A stretch of DNA of 6,932 bases, from contig BFAR01000137.1 in NCBI GenBank assembly GCA_008974855.1, positions 1 through 6,932 on the forward strand, given 5' to 3'. The notes under the pieces are model-generated. The model made no database searches. It saw only the letters and a program-made list of their open reading frames with translations, and was not told the DNA's origin. The position numbers were made by a program, and so were the translations under genes. This DNA comes from an archaeon MnTg01 (GTDB taxonomy: Archaea; Thermoproteota; Nitrososphaeria; Nitrososphaerales; Nitrosopumilaceae). Positions 1 to 6,270 of the stretch are shown one piece after another (positions within the stretch are counted from its first letter, which is position 1; each line of letters begins with the position of its first letter).

Positions 1-69
1 ATAGATGACTAGAATGAGTAAAACAAGTCAAAAAAGCATTTTGAGTATTGTATTGCTAGTCAATCTGAC

Positions 70-85
70 GCTGTAAAATTACAGC
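70..85. repeat. Perfect inverted repeat, candidate operator (distal)
   Basis: GCTGTAA and TTACAGC form perfect 7-bp arms around a 2-bp AA centre. The symmetry stops at the next base pair outward. The element ends 50 nt before the ilvB ATG and sits just upstream of the TATA-like sequence, where an archaeal regulator such as an Lrp/AsnC-family protein could bind. The dyad is seen directly. Its role and the binding family are inference, and no regulator gene is present in the window. Confidence 0.45.
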
Positions 86-89
86 CGAG

Positions 90-104
90 TTTTAACAGTT
101 AAAA
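90..104. repeat. Perfect inverted repeat over the likely TATA region
   Basis: TTTTAAC and GTTAAAA form perfect 7-bp arms around a single central A. The centre is about 19.5 bp from the centre of the 70-85 dyad, close to two helical turns. The right arm overlaps the best TATA-like sequence (98-107), so a protein bound here would compete with TBP. The dyad shares the string TAAAATTA (100-107) with the upstream one (74-81). An AT-only arm is easier to get by chance than the upstream repeat, so I hold this one a little lower. Confidence 0.4.
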
Positions 105-107
105 TTA
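98..107 (+). promoter_or_regulatory. ilvB: Candidate TATA box for the ilv-leu operon
   Basis: GTTAAAATTA is the best match to an archaeal TATA element ahead of ilvB. Its centre near 103 predicts a transcription start near 128-130 by the usual archaeal spacing of about 26 nt. That would give a nearly leaderless message for the ATG at 135. TTTTAAC at 90-96 is an alternative that would place the start near 119-120, at the in-frame TTG. No clear purine-rich BRE is visible, and the choice between the two is open. Confidence 0.35.
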
Positions 108-121
108 TGGTGATAATGTTT

Positions 122-126
122 GGTGA
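122..126 (+). promoter_or_regulatory. ilvB: Shine-Dalgarno candidate deciding the ilvB start
   Basis: GGTGA at 122-126 is complementary to the archaeal 16S 3' end and lies 8 nt before ATG 135. A second copy, GGTGAT at 109-114, lies 5 nt before TTG 120 and 8 nt before GTG 123, so the sequence alone does not fully settle the start. The two copies differ only in the last base of the GGTGAW string. Confidence 0.4.
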
Positions 127-134
127 ACAATACT

Positions 135-1823
135 ATGGAAAATATGAATGGAGGTAAAGCCCTCATGAAAGCTTTGGAAAAAGAAGGCGTTAAGCAAGTC
201 TTCGGCTTACCTGGAGGTATGAACCTTCCAATGTATGATGAGCTTTACAAGAGTGACATCCGACACATCTTGGTACGTCATGAACAATCTGCAGCTCATA
301 TGGCAGATGGATTTGGCCGAGTAAGCAGAAAACCTGGAGTATGTTTTGCAACATCAGGTCCTGGTGCAACAAATCTTCTTACTGGTATAGCTACTGCGCA
401 AGCTGATTCAGCACCAATGATTGCAGTAACGGGTCAAGTACCAGTTCATATGATTGGTAAAGATGCGTTTCAAGAAAGTGATATAATTGGAATGGCAAAT
501 CCTTGTGTCAAGTATTCATTTCAACCACGAACTGCAGCTGAAATTCCTGAAGTTGTGAGAAAAGGCTTCTATATTGCAGCTACCGGAAGACCAGGCCCTG
601 TTTTAATTGACATTCCAAAAGATGTACAAACAAACGAAGCACCAATGAATTTTCCTGATGAATTTAAGATTAGAGGTTATCATCCATGGACAGATCCTGA
701 TATTACTCAAATTGAAAAAGCAATAGACATGTTACTTTCTGCGGAAAAACCTATTATCTTATCAGGCGGTGGAGCAATAATATCATCTGCATTTGCCGAA
801 TTACAATCAATTGCAGAGTTATTGATGATTCCTGTGGTAACTACGTTTAAGGGTAAAGGATCATTTCCAGAAAACCATCCACTCTCACTTGGTCCTATAG
901 GGATGCATGGTCATGCAGAGGCTAACAAACTCATGATCGAAGCTGATTGTGTTTTAGCAATAGGTACAAGATTCTCCGATAGATCCGTTGGAACATTTGA
1001 AGAATTTGAAAAACATCTTAAAATTATTCATATGGATGTAGATCCTGCTGAAATTGATAAAAATCAAACAACTAGTGTAGCAGTAGTAGGTGACGTACAG
1101 GCTACCCTTAGAATAATGGTGAAATTACTCATACAAAAGAGTATTAAAAAAACTGAGGGCACTACTTGGTTAAAACATGTAAAAGAAGTAAAGGAATACT
1201 GGCGAGAAAATTTGAAACTTCCATCAGGTGAGATGACTGCTGCAAAAATCTTACGAAAATTACGAGAAGTTCTTCCAAAAGAATCCATAACTACAACAGA
1301 AGTAGGTCAACACCAAATGTGGGCTTCGTTGTTTTTTGATGTAATACATCCTGGTACCTTCTTTAGTTCAACTGGATTAGGTACTATGGGTTGGGGATTC
1401 CCAGCTGCAATTGGGGCAAAGGTGGCACGACCTGATGTTGCGGTTGTAGATATTGCAGGTGAAGGGAGCTTTAACATGACAGAAAATTCTCTTGCCACTT
1501 CTGTTTTAGAAAATATTCCAGTAATTGTATTTTTACTAAACAACTTTTCGCTTGGAATGGTAGCACAATGGCAAAGAACATTCTATGATAGACGCATGAT
1601 TGGAATTGATCTTAAAAACTGTCCTGATTATGTTAAATTAGCTGAATCATATGGTGCTCAAGGTATTCGTGCACAATCACTTGATGAGCTTGAAAAAGCA
1701 ATTAAAGTTGGATTAAAAAGTGACGTCACTACAGTAATTGATATTCCAATTAATCCTGAAGAAGATGTTTTGCCATTTGTAGCTCCTGGGACACCATTAA
1801 AGGACATGATATTACCTTCTTAG
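135..1823 (+). CDS. ilvB: Acetolactate (acetohydroxyacid) synthase, large catalytic subunit
   Basis: This thiamine diphosphate (ThDP) enzyme condenses pyruvate with pyruvate or 2-oxobutanoate, the first common step of valine, leucine and isoleucine synthesis in the cytoplasm. From the ATG at 135 it is 562 residues, normal for the family, with N-terminal ThDP-binding, central and C-terminal ThDP-binding domains. The catalytic Glu is E50 in RHEQ. The AHAS signature VTGQVP...DAFQESD spans about 98-116. TEVGQHQMW is at 388-396, GLGTMGWGFPAAIGA at 414-428, and the GMVAQWQ segment with W479 marks a biosynthetic AHAS rather than a catabolic acetolactate synthase. The ThDP/Mg motif reads GEGSF at 442-446 instead of GDGSF, with the second ligand region NN at 469-470 intact. 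In-frame TTG (120) and GTG (123) starts exist. ATG 135 is preferred because family proteins begin just before the conserved GxxAL helix and GGTGA lies 8 nt upstream. ilvN follows directly. Confidence 0.95.
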   Translation: MENMNGGKALMKALEKEGVKQVFGLPGGMNLPMYDELYKSDIRHILVRHEQSAAHMADGFGRVSRKPGVCFATSGPGATNLLTGIATAQADSAPMIAVTGQVPVHMIGKDAFQESDIIGMANPCVKYSFQPRTAAEIPEVVRKGFYIAATGRPGPVLIDIPKDVQTNEAPMNFPDEFKIRGYHPWTDPDITQIEKAIDMLLSAEKPIILSGGGAIISSAFAELQSIAELLMIPVVTTFKGKGSFPENHPLSLGPIGMHGHAEANKLMIEADCVLAIGTRFSDRSVGTFEEFEKHLKIIHMDVDPAEIDKNQTTSVAVVGDVQATLRIMVKLLIQKSIKKTEGTTWLKHVKEVKEYWRENLKLPSGEMTAAKILRKLREVLPKESITTTEVGQHQMWASLFFDVIHPGTFFSSTGLGTMGWGFPAAIGAKVARPDVAVVDIAGEGSFNMTENSLATSVLENIPVIVFLLNNFSLGMVAQWQRTFYDRRMIGIDLKNCPDYVKLAESYGAQGIRAQSLDELEKAIKVGLKSDVTTVIDIPINPEEDVLPFVAPGTPLKDMILPS

Positions 1824-1827
1824 TGAT
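1823..1827 (+). promoter_or_regulatory. ilvN: Shine-Dalgarno piece GTGAT inside the ilvB/ilvN junction
   Basis: GTGAT begins on the last base of the ilvB stop and ends 4 nt before ATG 1832. It matches the 3' half of the archaeal GGAGGTGATC ribosome-binding consensus. This favours ATG 1832 over GTG 1823, whose own bases form part of this site, and suggests that ilvN translation is coupled to termination of ilvB. Confidence 0.45.
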
Positions 1828-1831
1828 AACT

Positions 1832-2314
1832 ATGTGGGCCATAATTTCAATTTTAACTGAAAACAAACCAGGAATTTTGTTCAAGGTTACTCATCTTTTT
1901 CGGTCTCGAAACTTTAACATCGAAAGTATTTCAGTAGGTGTAACTGCAGACCCAGAATTTTCTAGAATGACTGTTACAACTGTTGGTGACGAAAAAAAAA
2001 TACAACAAATTGTAAAACAACTTAACAAGATGATTGATACTGTAGATGTACGTAGATTAGATGAGCATAAGACCGTGCATCGTGAGCTAATTCTTTTTAA
2101 GATTAAGATCAATAAACCATCTGATAGTATGGAAATTAACAAATTAGCAAATGCATACGGAGCCAAAGTCCATGATGTAAAAAAGGACTCTATTATGGTT
2201 GAGCTTACCGCTACCTCTGAGCAGATTAACGCATTTGAAGAATTAGCAAGACCATATGGAATATTGGAGACTGCAAGAACCGGTGTTGCAGCTTTGCAGA
2301 GGAGTGGAGCATGA
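1832..2314 (+). CDS. ilvN: Acetolactate synthase, small regulatory subunit
   Basis: This regulatory partner of IlvB stimulates the catalytic subunit and usually confers feedback inhibition by valine. The 160 residues hold an N-terminal ACT domain (about 2-76) and a C-terminal AHAS small-subunit domain (about 84-156), the standard two-domain layout of IlvN/IlvH. N11 and G14 in ENKPG and N29 in FNIES match the residues that bind valine in E. coli IlvH, so the valine site looks intact (inferred from family knowledge). DPEFSRMTVTTVGDE (40-54) is a strong small-subunit signature. An in-frame GTG at 1823 would overlap the ilvB stop by one base (TAGTG) and add three residues. ATG 1832 is preferred because MWAIIS is a natural start for the first ACT strand and GTGAT lies 4 nt upstream. 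The stop overlaps the leuA start. Confidence 0.95.
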   Translation: MWAIISILTENKPGILFKVTHLFRSRNFNIESISVGVTADPEFSRMTVTTVGDEKKIQQIVKQLNKMIDTVDVRRLDEHKTVHRELILFKIKINKPSDSMEINKLANAYGAKVHDVKKDSIMVELTATSEQINAFEELARPYGILETARTGVAALQRSGA

Positions 2315-3828
2315 AAGTTAGAATCTTTGATACTACATTAAGAGACGGAGAACAAACTCCCGGAGTTGCATTATCTCCAGATCAAAAATTAAGCATAGCA
2401 AAAAAGCTCGATACTTTAGGTGTTGATGCAATCGAAGCAGGATTTCCAGTAGTTTCACAAGGTGAACGCATCGGAATTAAAATGATCACTGAAGCTAATT
2501 TGAAGGCTGAAATTTGCGGATTAGCACGAACTAACAAAAAAGATATTGATGCGGCAATTGACTCTGGATTAAAATACATTCACACCTTTATTGCAACATC
2601 TGATATTCACTTAGAGCATAAACTTCACCTTACCCGTGATCAAGTACTTGAAAAAGCAATAGAGGCAGTAGAATATGGCAAGTCTCACGGTCTTCAAGTA
2701 GAATTTTCAGCTGAAGACGCAACTAGAACCGATAGGGACTTCTTAAAGAAAGTATTTGGCGAGGTAGCTAAAGCAGGAGCTGACCGTATAGACATTCCTG
2801 ATACCGTAGGTTATTCAACCCCGCAGTATATTGCAGAAATTACAAAAGATGCAATTGAAGCATCCAAACTTCCAATTAGTGTACACTGTCATAATGACTT
2901 TGGATTAGCTGTAGCAAATGCTATTTCTGGTATTCAAGCAGGAGCTTCATGTGCACATGTTACAATCAATGGAATTGGAGAGCGTGCAGGAAATGCATCG
3001 CTTGAAGAATTTGTGATGGCATTACAATGCTTACAATTTGAAAACAAATGGGAGACTGGAATTAATACAAAATTAATCTACGAAACATCAAGGTATGTTT
3101 CAAATCTAGTTGGAGTTCCTGTTCAACCAAACAAAGCAATTGTTGGTGAAAATGCATTTGGACATGAATCAGGCATTCATACTCATGGAGTTTTAAGCAA
3201 TCCATTGACATATGAGCCAATTAGTCCAGAACTTGTTGGCAGACGTAGATGGTTTCAGGTTGGAAAGCACGCTGGGGCGCATGGCATGAACTCCATGCTC
3301 AAAGAATATGGAATAGTACCAGATGAAAATCAAACAAAGCAGATACTTGAGAAAGTAAAGGCATTAGGTGATCAAGGAAAGCAAGTTACAGACGTTGAGT
3401 TATTATCAATTGCAAGTGAAATTCTTGGAGAACGGGGCATCAAGAGAATTGTACAATTAACTGGATTTTCAGTGTCTACTGGTATTGGAACAATGCCTTA
3501 TGCATTTGTAAAATTAAACATTGATGGTAAGGAAGTTCATGCAACAGATTATGGTGTAGGACCAGTTGATGCAGCACTCAACGCAATTCAAAAACTAACT
3601 GGTGAGATTTCAGAAGTTAGAGTAAAAGATTACGGATTAGCATCAATTTCAGGCGGCTCCAATGCATTATGTGAAGTAACAATCAAGGTAGAAGATCCTT
3701 ATGGTAATATAGCCTCTGCAAAATCAATTGGAGAAGATATTGTAACTACTAGTGTTCAGGCAATGATTGATGGTATTAACAGAATAATGCTCAAGAAGAT
3801 GCTAAAAGAAAAGAAGGTAGACAACTAA
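2311..3828 (+). CDS. leuA: 2-isopropylmalate synthase (archaeal LeuA)
   Basis: It condenses acetyl-CoA with 2-oxoisovalerate, the committed step of leucine synthesis. The 505 residues comprise a DRE-TIM barrel (about 1-260), linker subdomains (about 265-385) and a C-terminal LeuA dimer/allosteric domain (about 385-500), so leucine feedback is likely. Seen directly: FDTTLRDGEQTPG with R11 and D12, the first synthase signature ending at K26, the second signature VHCHND with metal ligands H192 and H194, N228 in GERAGN, and GIHTHG at 288-293. EAGFP (42-46), ICGLAR (68-73), FIATS (93-97) and DIPDTVG (161-167) resemble M. jannaschii LeuA rather than its citramalate synthase, which has EAGSA and CDTVG. 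A citramalate side activity cannot be excluded. The ATG overlaps the ilvN stop (ATGA), with GGAG at 2301-2304 spaced 6 nt upstream. The last residues are Lys-rich. Confidence 0.92.
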   Translation: MKVRIFDTTLRDGEQTPGVALSPDQKLSIAKKLDTLGVDAIEAGFPVVSQGERIGIKMITEANLKAEICGLARTNKKDIDAAIDSGLKYIHTFIATSDIHLEHKLHLTRDQVLEKAIEAVEYGKSHGLQVEFSAEDATRTDRDFLKKVFGEVAKAGADRIDIPDTVGYSTPQYIAEITKDAIEASKLPISVHCHNDFGLAVANAISGIQAGASCAHVTINGIGERAGNASLEEFVMALQCLQFENKWETGINTKLIYETSRYVSNLVGVPVQPNKAIVGENAFGHESGIHTHGVLSNPLTYEPISPELVGRRRWFQVGKHAGAHGMNSMLKEYGIVPDENQTKQILEKVKALGDQGKQVTDVELLSIASEILGERGIKRIVQLTGFSVSTGIGTMPYAFVKLNIDGKEVHATDYGVGPVDAALNAIQKLTGEISEVRVKDYGLASISGGSNALCEVTIKVEDPYGNIASAKSIGEDIVTTSVQAMIDGINRIMLKKMLKEKKVDN

Positions 3829-3855
3829 TCTTTTAAGCTTCGTTACTCATGTTTT

Positions 3856-3864
3856 AGGAAAGGA
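3856..3864 (+). promoter_or_regulatory. leuB: Shine-Dalgarno of leuB
   Basis: AGGAAAGGA is a purine-rich ribosome-binding stretch ending 6 nt before ATG 3871. The only nearby upstream ATG (3849) meets a stop after two codons. Unlike ilvN and leuA, leuB is therefore set up for independent initiation. Confidence 0.5.
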
Positions 3865-3870
3865 AATAAA

Positions 3871-4890
3871 ATGTATAATATCTCATTAATAACTGGGGAT
3901 GGAATTGGTCCAGAACTCTCAGAATCTGCTGTCGCAGTTTTGGAGACCATACATGATAAACTAAATCTACAGTTTTCCATAAAAAAAGTCCAAGCTGGAG
4001 ATGCAGCCTTACAACAAACAGGCAAAGCCTTACCTGATGAAACAATTAATTCTATAAAGCAATCAAATGCCTGTCTTAAAGCCCCTGTTGGAGAAAGTGC
4101 AGCAGATGTAATTGTTCGATTACGCAGAATGCTTGATCTTTATGCAAACATTAGACCTGCAAAATCATTTGCTAACATGCCTGCGCTACGATCCGATATT
4201 GATCTAGTTATAGTTAGAGAAAACACAGAAGATCTTTACACTGGGGATGAATTTGATATTGATGAAAATACTTCAATCGCATTACGAAGAATTTCAAGCA
4301 AAGCCTCAAAACGAATCGCAAAATATGCATGTATTGTGGCAGAGCAAAGAAACAATGAAAAAAAGATCACATGTGTTCACAAATCAAATGTGATGAAAAA
4401 AACTGACGGATTATTTGCCAGATCATGTGAGGAAGAAGTATCTGGTCACCAAGGAATTACCTTTGAGCAAATGTATGTTGATGCCTGTGCGATGAATTTA
4501 ATCAGACAACCTCAATCATTTGATGTTATAGTAACTACTAACTTGTTTGGTGATATCTTATCTGATGAGGCTGCTCAAGTAGTTGGTGGATTAGGTATGG
4601 CTCCTGCAGCAAATATTGGTGATGAGTTTGCACTCTTTGAGCCTGTTCATGGTGCGGCATTTGATATTGCTGGCAAGCAAATTGCAAATCCATCATCGTT
4701 TATTCTATCAATTAAGATGATGTTAGATTGGCTTGGAATGAAGAATAACGATAAAAAATGTATTGACATTGCAGGGATGTTAGAATCTACTGTATTTGAT
4801 ACTATAAAAAATGGAATTAAAACAAAAGATATCGGTGGGAATAAAACCACGATGGAATTTACAAAAGAAATTATCTCAAGATTAGTTTGA
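3871..4890 (+). CDS. leuB: 3-isopropylmalate dehydrogenase (Sulfolobus-type LeuB)
   Basis: It oxidatively decarboxylates 3-isopropylmalate with NAD, the third step of the leucine branch. The 339 residues match the archaeal LeuB length. Substrate-binding residues of the beta-decarboxylating dehydrogenases are all visible: R85 and R95 in the RRMLDLYANIRPAK segment, R116 in VRENTEDLY, Y123, K171, D204, D228 and D232. The nucleotide loop HGAAFDIAGK (260-269) has D265, the residue that favours NAD over NADP. GESAADV and DLYANIRPAK closely resemble Sulfolobus LeuB as I recall it. RENTE also occurs in isocitrate and homoisocitrate dehydrogenases, so some substrate ambiguity remains, but the operon settles it. 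A gap of 42 nt follows leuA, with AGGAAAGGA (3856-3864) as Shine-Dalgarno. TTTTAAGC at 3831-3838 could be a weak internal promoter. Confidence 0.9.
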   Translation: MYNISLITGDGIGPELSESAVAVLETIHDKLNLQFSIKKVQAGDAALQQTGKALPDETINSIKQSNACLKAPVGESAADVIVRLRRMLDLYANIRPAKSFANMPALRSDIDLVIVRENTEDLYTGDEFDIDENTSIALRRISSKASKRIAKYACIVAEQRNNEKKITCVHKSNVMKKTDGLFARSCEEEVSGHQGITFEQMYVDACAMNLIRQPQSFDVIVTTNLFGDILSDEAAQVVGGLGMAPAANIGDEFALFEPVHGAAFDIAGKQIANPSSFILSIKMMLDWLGMKNNDKKCIDIAGMLESTVFDTIKNGIKTKDIGGNKTTMEFTKEIISRLV

Positions 4891-4895
4891 GTAAA
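4891..4895. other. Five-base convergent gap between leuB and aspS stops
   Basis: The leuB TGA (4888-4890) and the aspS TAA (4896-4898, minus strand) are separated by five bases. There is no room for a separate terminator, so each transcript most likely ends inside the opposite gene, giving overlapping antisense 3' ends. I see no stem-loop followed by a T-run here on either strand. Confidence 0.7.
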
Positions 4896-6185
4896 TTATG
4901 GTGTTAACCTGTCAGGATCTCTTGGATACAAAATTACTTCTCGTACATTATCAATTCCCATAAGTGTAGTTAACAGCCGCTCTAAACCCATACCCCATCC
5001 TGCATGTGGAGGCATTCCCCAATCAAATGATTGCAAATGATTTGTAAATTTAGAAGGATCAAGACCCTGCTCTTTGAGTCTTTCTTTGATTTTTTCAGGA
5101 TCGTGAAGTCTTGTTCCTCCTGATGATAGTTCTAAAAATCCATATTGTAAATCAAACGATCTTGAAATGTTAGGATCATCATCTTTTTCACGAATGTAAA
5201 ATGGTTTTAGTTTCATGGGCCAATCTGTTAAAAAGAAAAATCCAGGATGTTTTTTTCCAACAATTCGTAAATGCGAATCAAGTAAGTCATCTCCAAACTT
5301 CAAATCTTCACCTTCAGCTTTTAGCTCTTCTAACACTTGCGAGTATGTAATTATCTCAAACGGAGTAGATGGAACTTTAATTTCTATTCCCAATGTTTCT
5401 TGCTCTTTTTTACATTTTTCTGCGGTATACTTGTAAACATCAATTATTAGCGATTCTAATATATTCATCACATCTGTGTAATCCATAAACGCAGCTTCGA
5501 TGTCTACGCTAGTAAATTCGCTAAGATGTCTACCTGTATGTGATTTTTCTGCACGATAAAATGATGCAATTTCATAAACTCTTTCTAACCCAATAGTCAT
5601 TTGTTCTTTGTATAATTGAGGACTCTGTGCAAGATACGCTTGTTTGCCAAAGTAATCTAGCGAAAATAAATTTGCGCCACCTTCACTAGCACTCCCAATT
5701 AGTTTTGGAGTGTTAATTTCAATGAATTTTTTCTCTGTTAAACTTTTTCGAAGTGAGGCCAATACATGATGTCTTATCTTAAAAATTGACGCAGTTTTTT
5801 GATTGCGCATATCTAGCGCTCTTGCATTTAATCGATTGTCAATATCGCTTTCTAGTCTTCCGATAGGGTCTATAGGTAGAGGATGAACAGCTTTTGCTAG
5901 GACATCAATTTTTTCGGCTTTTACCTCACACTCAAAATCTCGTGCTTGAGTCTCCTGAACATTTCCTTCAACTCTAATGACGCTTTGACGAGTTATGCCT
6001 TCAACTTCCTTGATTACATCATCATCTTTGACAATAACTTGAGTTAATCCAGTAACATCTCTAACTGTGAGAAACATCATTTTTCCTAGTTTTCGAAGAT
6101 CTTCTATCCATCCTCCAAAAATGACCTTTTGACCAACCATTCCTGAATTCAAATCTTCAATGTTATGAGTACGATTAAACTGCAT
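4896..6185 (-). CDS. aspS: Aspartyl-tRNA synthetase, archaeal type
   Basis: This class II synthetase charges tRNA with aspartate in the cytoplasm. At 429 residues it has the compact archaeal form, without the bacterial insertion domain. The N-terminal OB-fold anticodon-binding domain covers about 18-103. The catalytic domain carries motif 1 (FIEINTPK, P160), the aspartate loop QSPQLYKE (187-194), motif 2 (FYRAEKSHTGRHLSEF, R211 and E213) and motif 3 (GMGLERLL, R403). QSPQLYKE and the C-terminal YPRDPDRLTP identify AspRS rather than AsnRS. E28 in GWIEDL occupies the position that separates discriminating (Trp) from non-discriminating (His) archaeal AspRS, so tRNA specificity is not decided. 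The start ATG is the only good one before the conserved N-terminus and has no strong Shine-Dalgarno. A TATA-like box 26 nt upstream suggests a leaderless message. The stop lies 5 nt from that of leuB, convergent. Confidence 0.95.
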   Translation of the reverse strand: MQFNRTHNIEDLNSGMVGQKVIFGGWIEDLRKLGKMMFLTVRDVTGLTQVIVKDDDVIKEVEGITRQSVIRVEGNVQETQARDFECEVKAEKIDVLAKAVHPLPIDPIGRLESDIDNRLNARALDMRNQKTASIFKIRHHVLASLRKSLTEKKFIEINTPKLIGSASEGGANLFSLDYFGKQAYLAQSPQLYKEQMTIGLERVYEIASFYRAEKSHTGRHLSEFTSVDIEAAFMDYTDVMNILESLIIDVYKYTAEKCKKEQETLGIEIKVPSTPFEIITYSQVLEELKAEGEDLKFGDDLLDSHLRIVGKKHPGFFFLTDWPMKLKPFYIREKDDDPNISRSFDLQYGFLELSSGGTRLHDPEKIKERLKEQGLDPSKFTNHLQSFDWGMPPHAGWGMGLERLLTTLMGIDNVREVILYPRDPDRLTP

Positions 6186-6270
6186 TACGGCCGACTTTTT
6201 CTCACTTGCTTAAAGTTGCATATATCCCTTCTTGCAAAAGTCAAATCTACTAGTATATTATAAAAAAATC
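6186..6270. promoter_or_regulatory. Divergent promoter spacer between aspS and the ABC gene
   Basis: These 85 nt must hold both promoters. TATA-like strings are CATATATC (6219-6226) and TATATTATA (6254-6262), besides the aspS box. The strongest of them, 6254-6262, is only about 13 nt before the ABC gene ATG, too close for a normal plus-strand start. The box at 6219-6226 would instead give a leader of about 20 nt, but no Shine-Dalgarno is visible before ATG 6271. A weak inverted repeat, TTGCA (6216-6220) and TGCAA (6233-6237), is also present. Confidence 0.4.
6209..6216 (-). promoter_or_regulatory. aspS: Candidate TATA box of aspS
   Basis: On the minus strand ACTTTAAG is centred about 26-27 nt upstream of the aspS ATG at 6185. 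That is the spacing expected if transcription starts at the start codon. A second candidate, GATATATG (about 6219-6226, minus strand), would give a 5' leader of roughly 12 nt. Confidence 0.35.

Larger units (their letters stand above)
1..134. other. Upstream spacer of the ilv-leu operon, no supported gene
   Basis: All three plus-strand frames meet a stop within the first 12 bases, so a gene coming from the left could end here but cannot be identified. No minus-strand frame gives a convincing start and length. The stretch is AT-rich. It holds two short-spaced inverted repeats (70-85 and 90-104) and TATA-like sequence, which suits a promoter-operator region for ilvB. A looser 7-bp inverted repeat (TGACTAG at 6-12, CTAGTCA at 56-62) and a 6-bp one (TCAAAA at 28-33, TTTTGA at 39-44) are also present, but they are weak enough to be chance in such DNA. 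Confidence 0.6.

Noticed and set aside
6..62. Inverted repeats TGACTAG (6-12) with CTAGTCA (56-62), and TCAAAA (28-33) with TTTTGA (39-44), as a structured RNA or cruciform
   Set aside because: The outer arms are 43 nt apart and the inner ones are short and AT-rich. There is no further pairing between them, and chance is a sufficient explanation.
116..157. A 13-codon ORF (ATG 116 to TAA 155-157) preceded by GGTGAT, possible leader peptide of the operon
   Set aside because: It overlaps the start of ilvB and contains no Leu, Ile or Val codons, so it does not fit a branched-chain attenuation peptide. The single-base gap between GGTGAT and its ATG is also too short.
150..165. GGAGGT (150-155) at good distance from ATG 165, as the real ilvB start
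   Set aside because: Starting at 165 would remove the conserved GxxAL helix of the first ThDP-binding domain. The GGAGGT is explained by the Gly-Gly codons of that helix.
1064..1543. Minus-strand open frames of 74 and 78 codons inside ilvB
   Set aside because: They lie wholly within a strongly conserved gene, resemble no family I know and have no promoter or ribosome site. They are shadows of the ilvB reading frame.
2311..3828. leuA as citramalate synthase (cimA) or homocitrate synthase
   Set aside because: Diagnostic strings (EAGFP, ICGLAR, FIATS, DIPDTVG), the complete C-terminal regulatory domain and the operon with leuB fit isopropylmalate synthase better.
3871..4890. leuB as isocitrate dehydrogenase because of RENTED
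   Set aside because: Archaeal LeuB proteins share this motif. The protein is short, has the NAD-type Asp (D265), and lies beside leuA.
5215..5436. Plus-strand 73-codon frame opposite aspS
   Set aside because: It is antisense to the AspRS catalytic domain, with no supporting signals, and is low-complexity (Ser/Lys/Phe-rich).
4896..6185. aspS as asparaginyl-tRNA synthetase or an AsnRS-like paralogue (GGANLF segment)
   Set aside because: QSPQLYKE and the C-terminal RDPDRLTP are AspRS features, and AsnRS differs at both sites. The enzyme has its complete anticodon domain.
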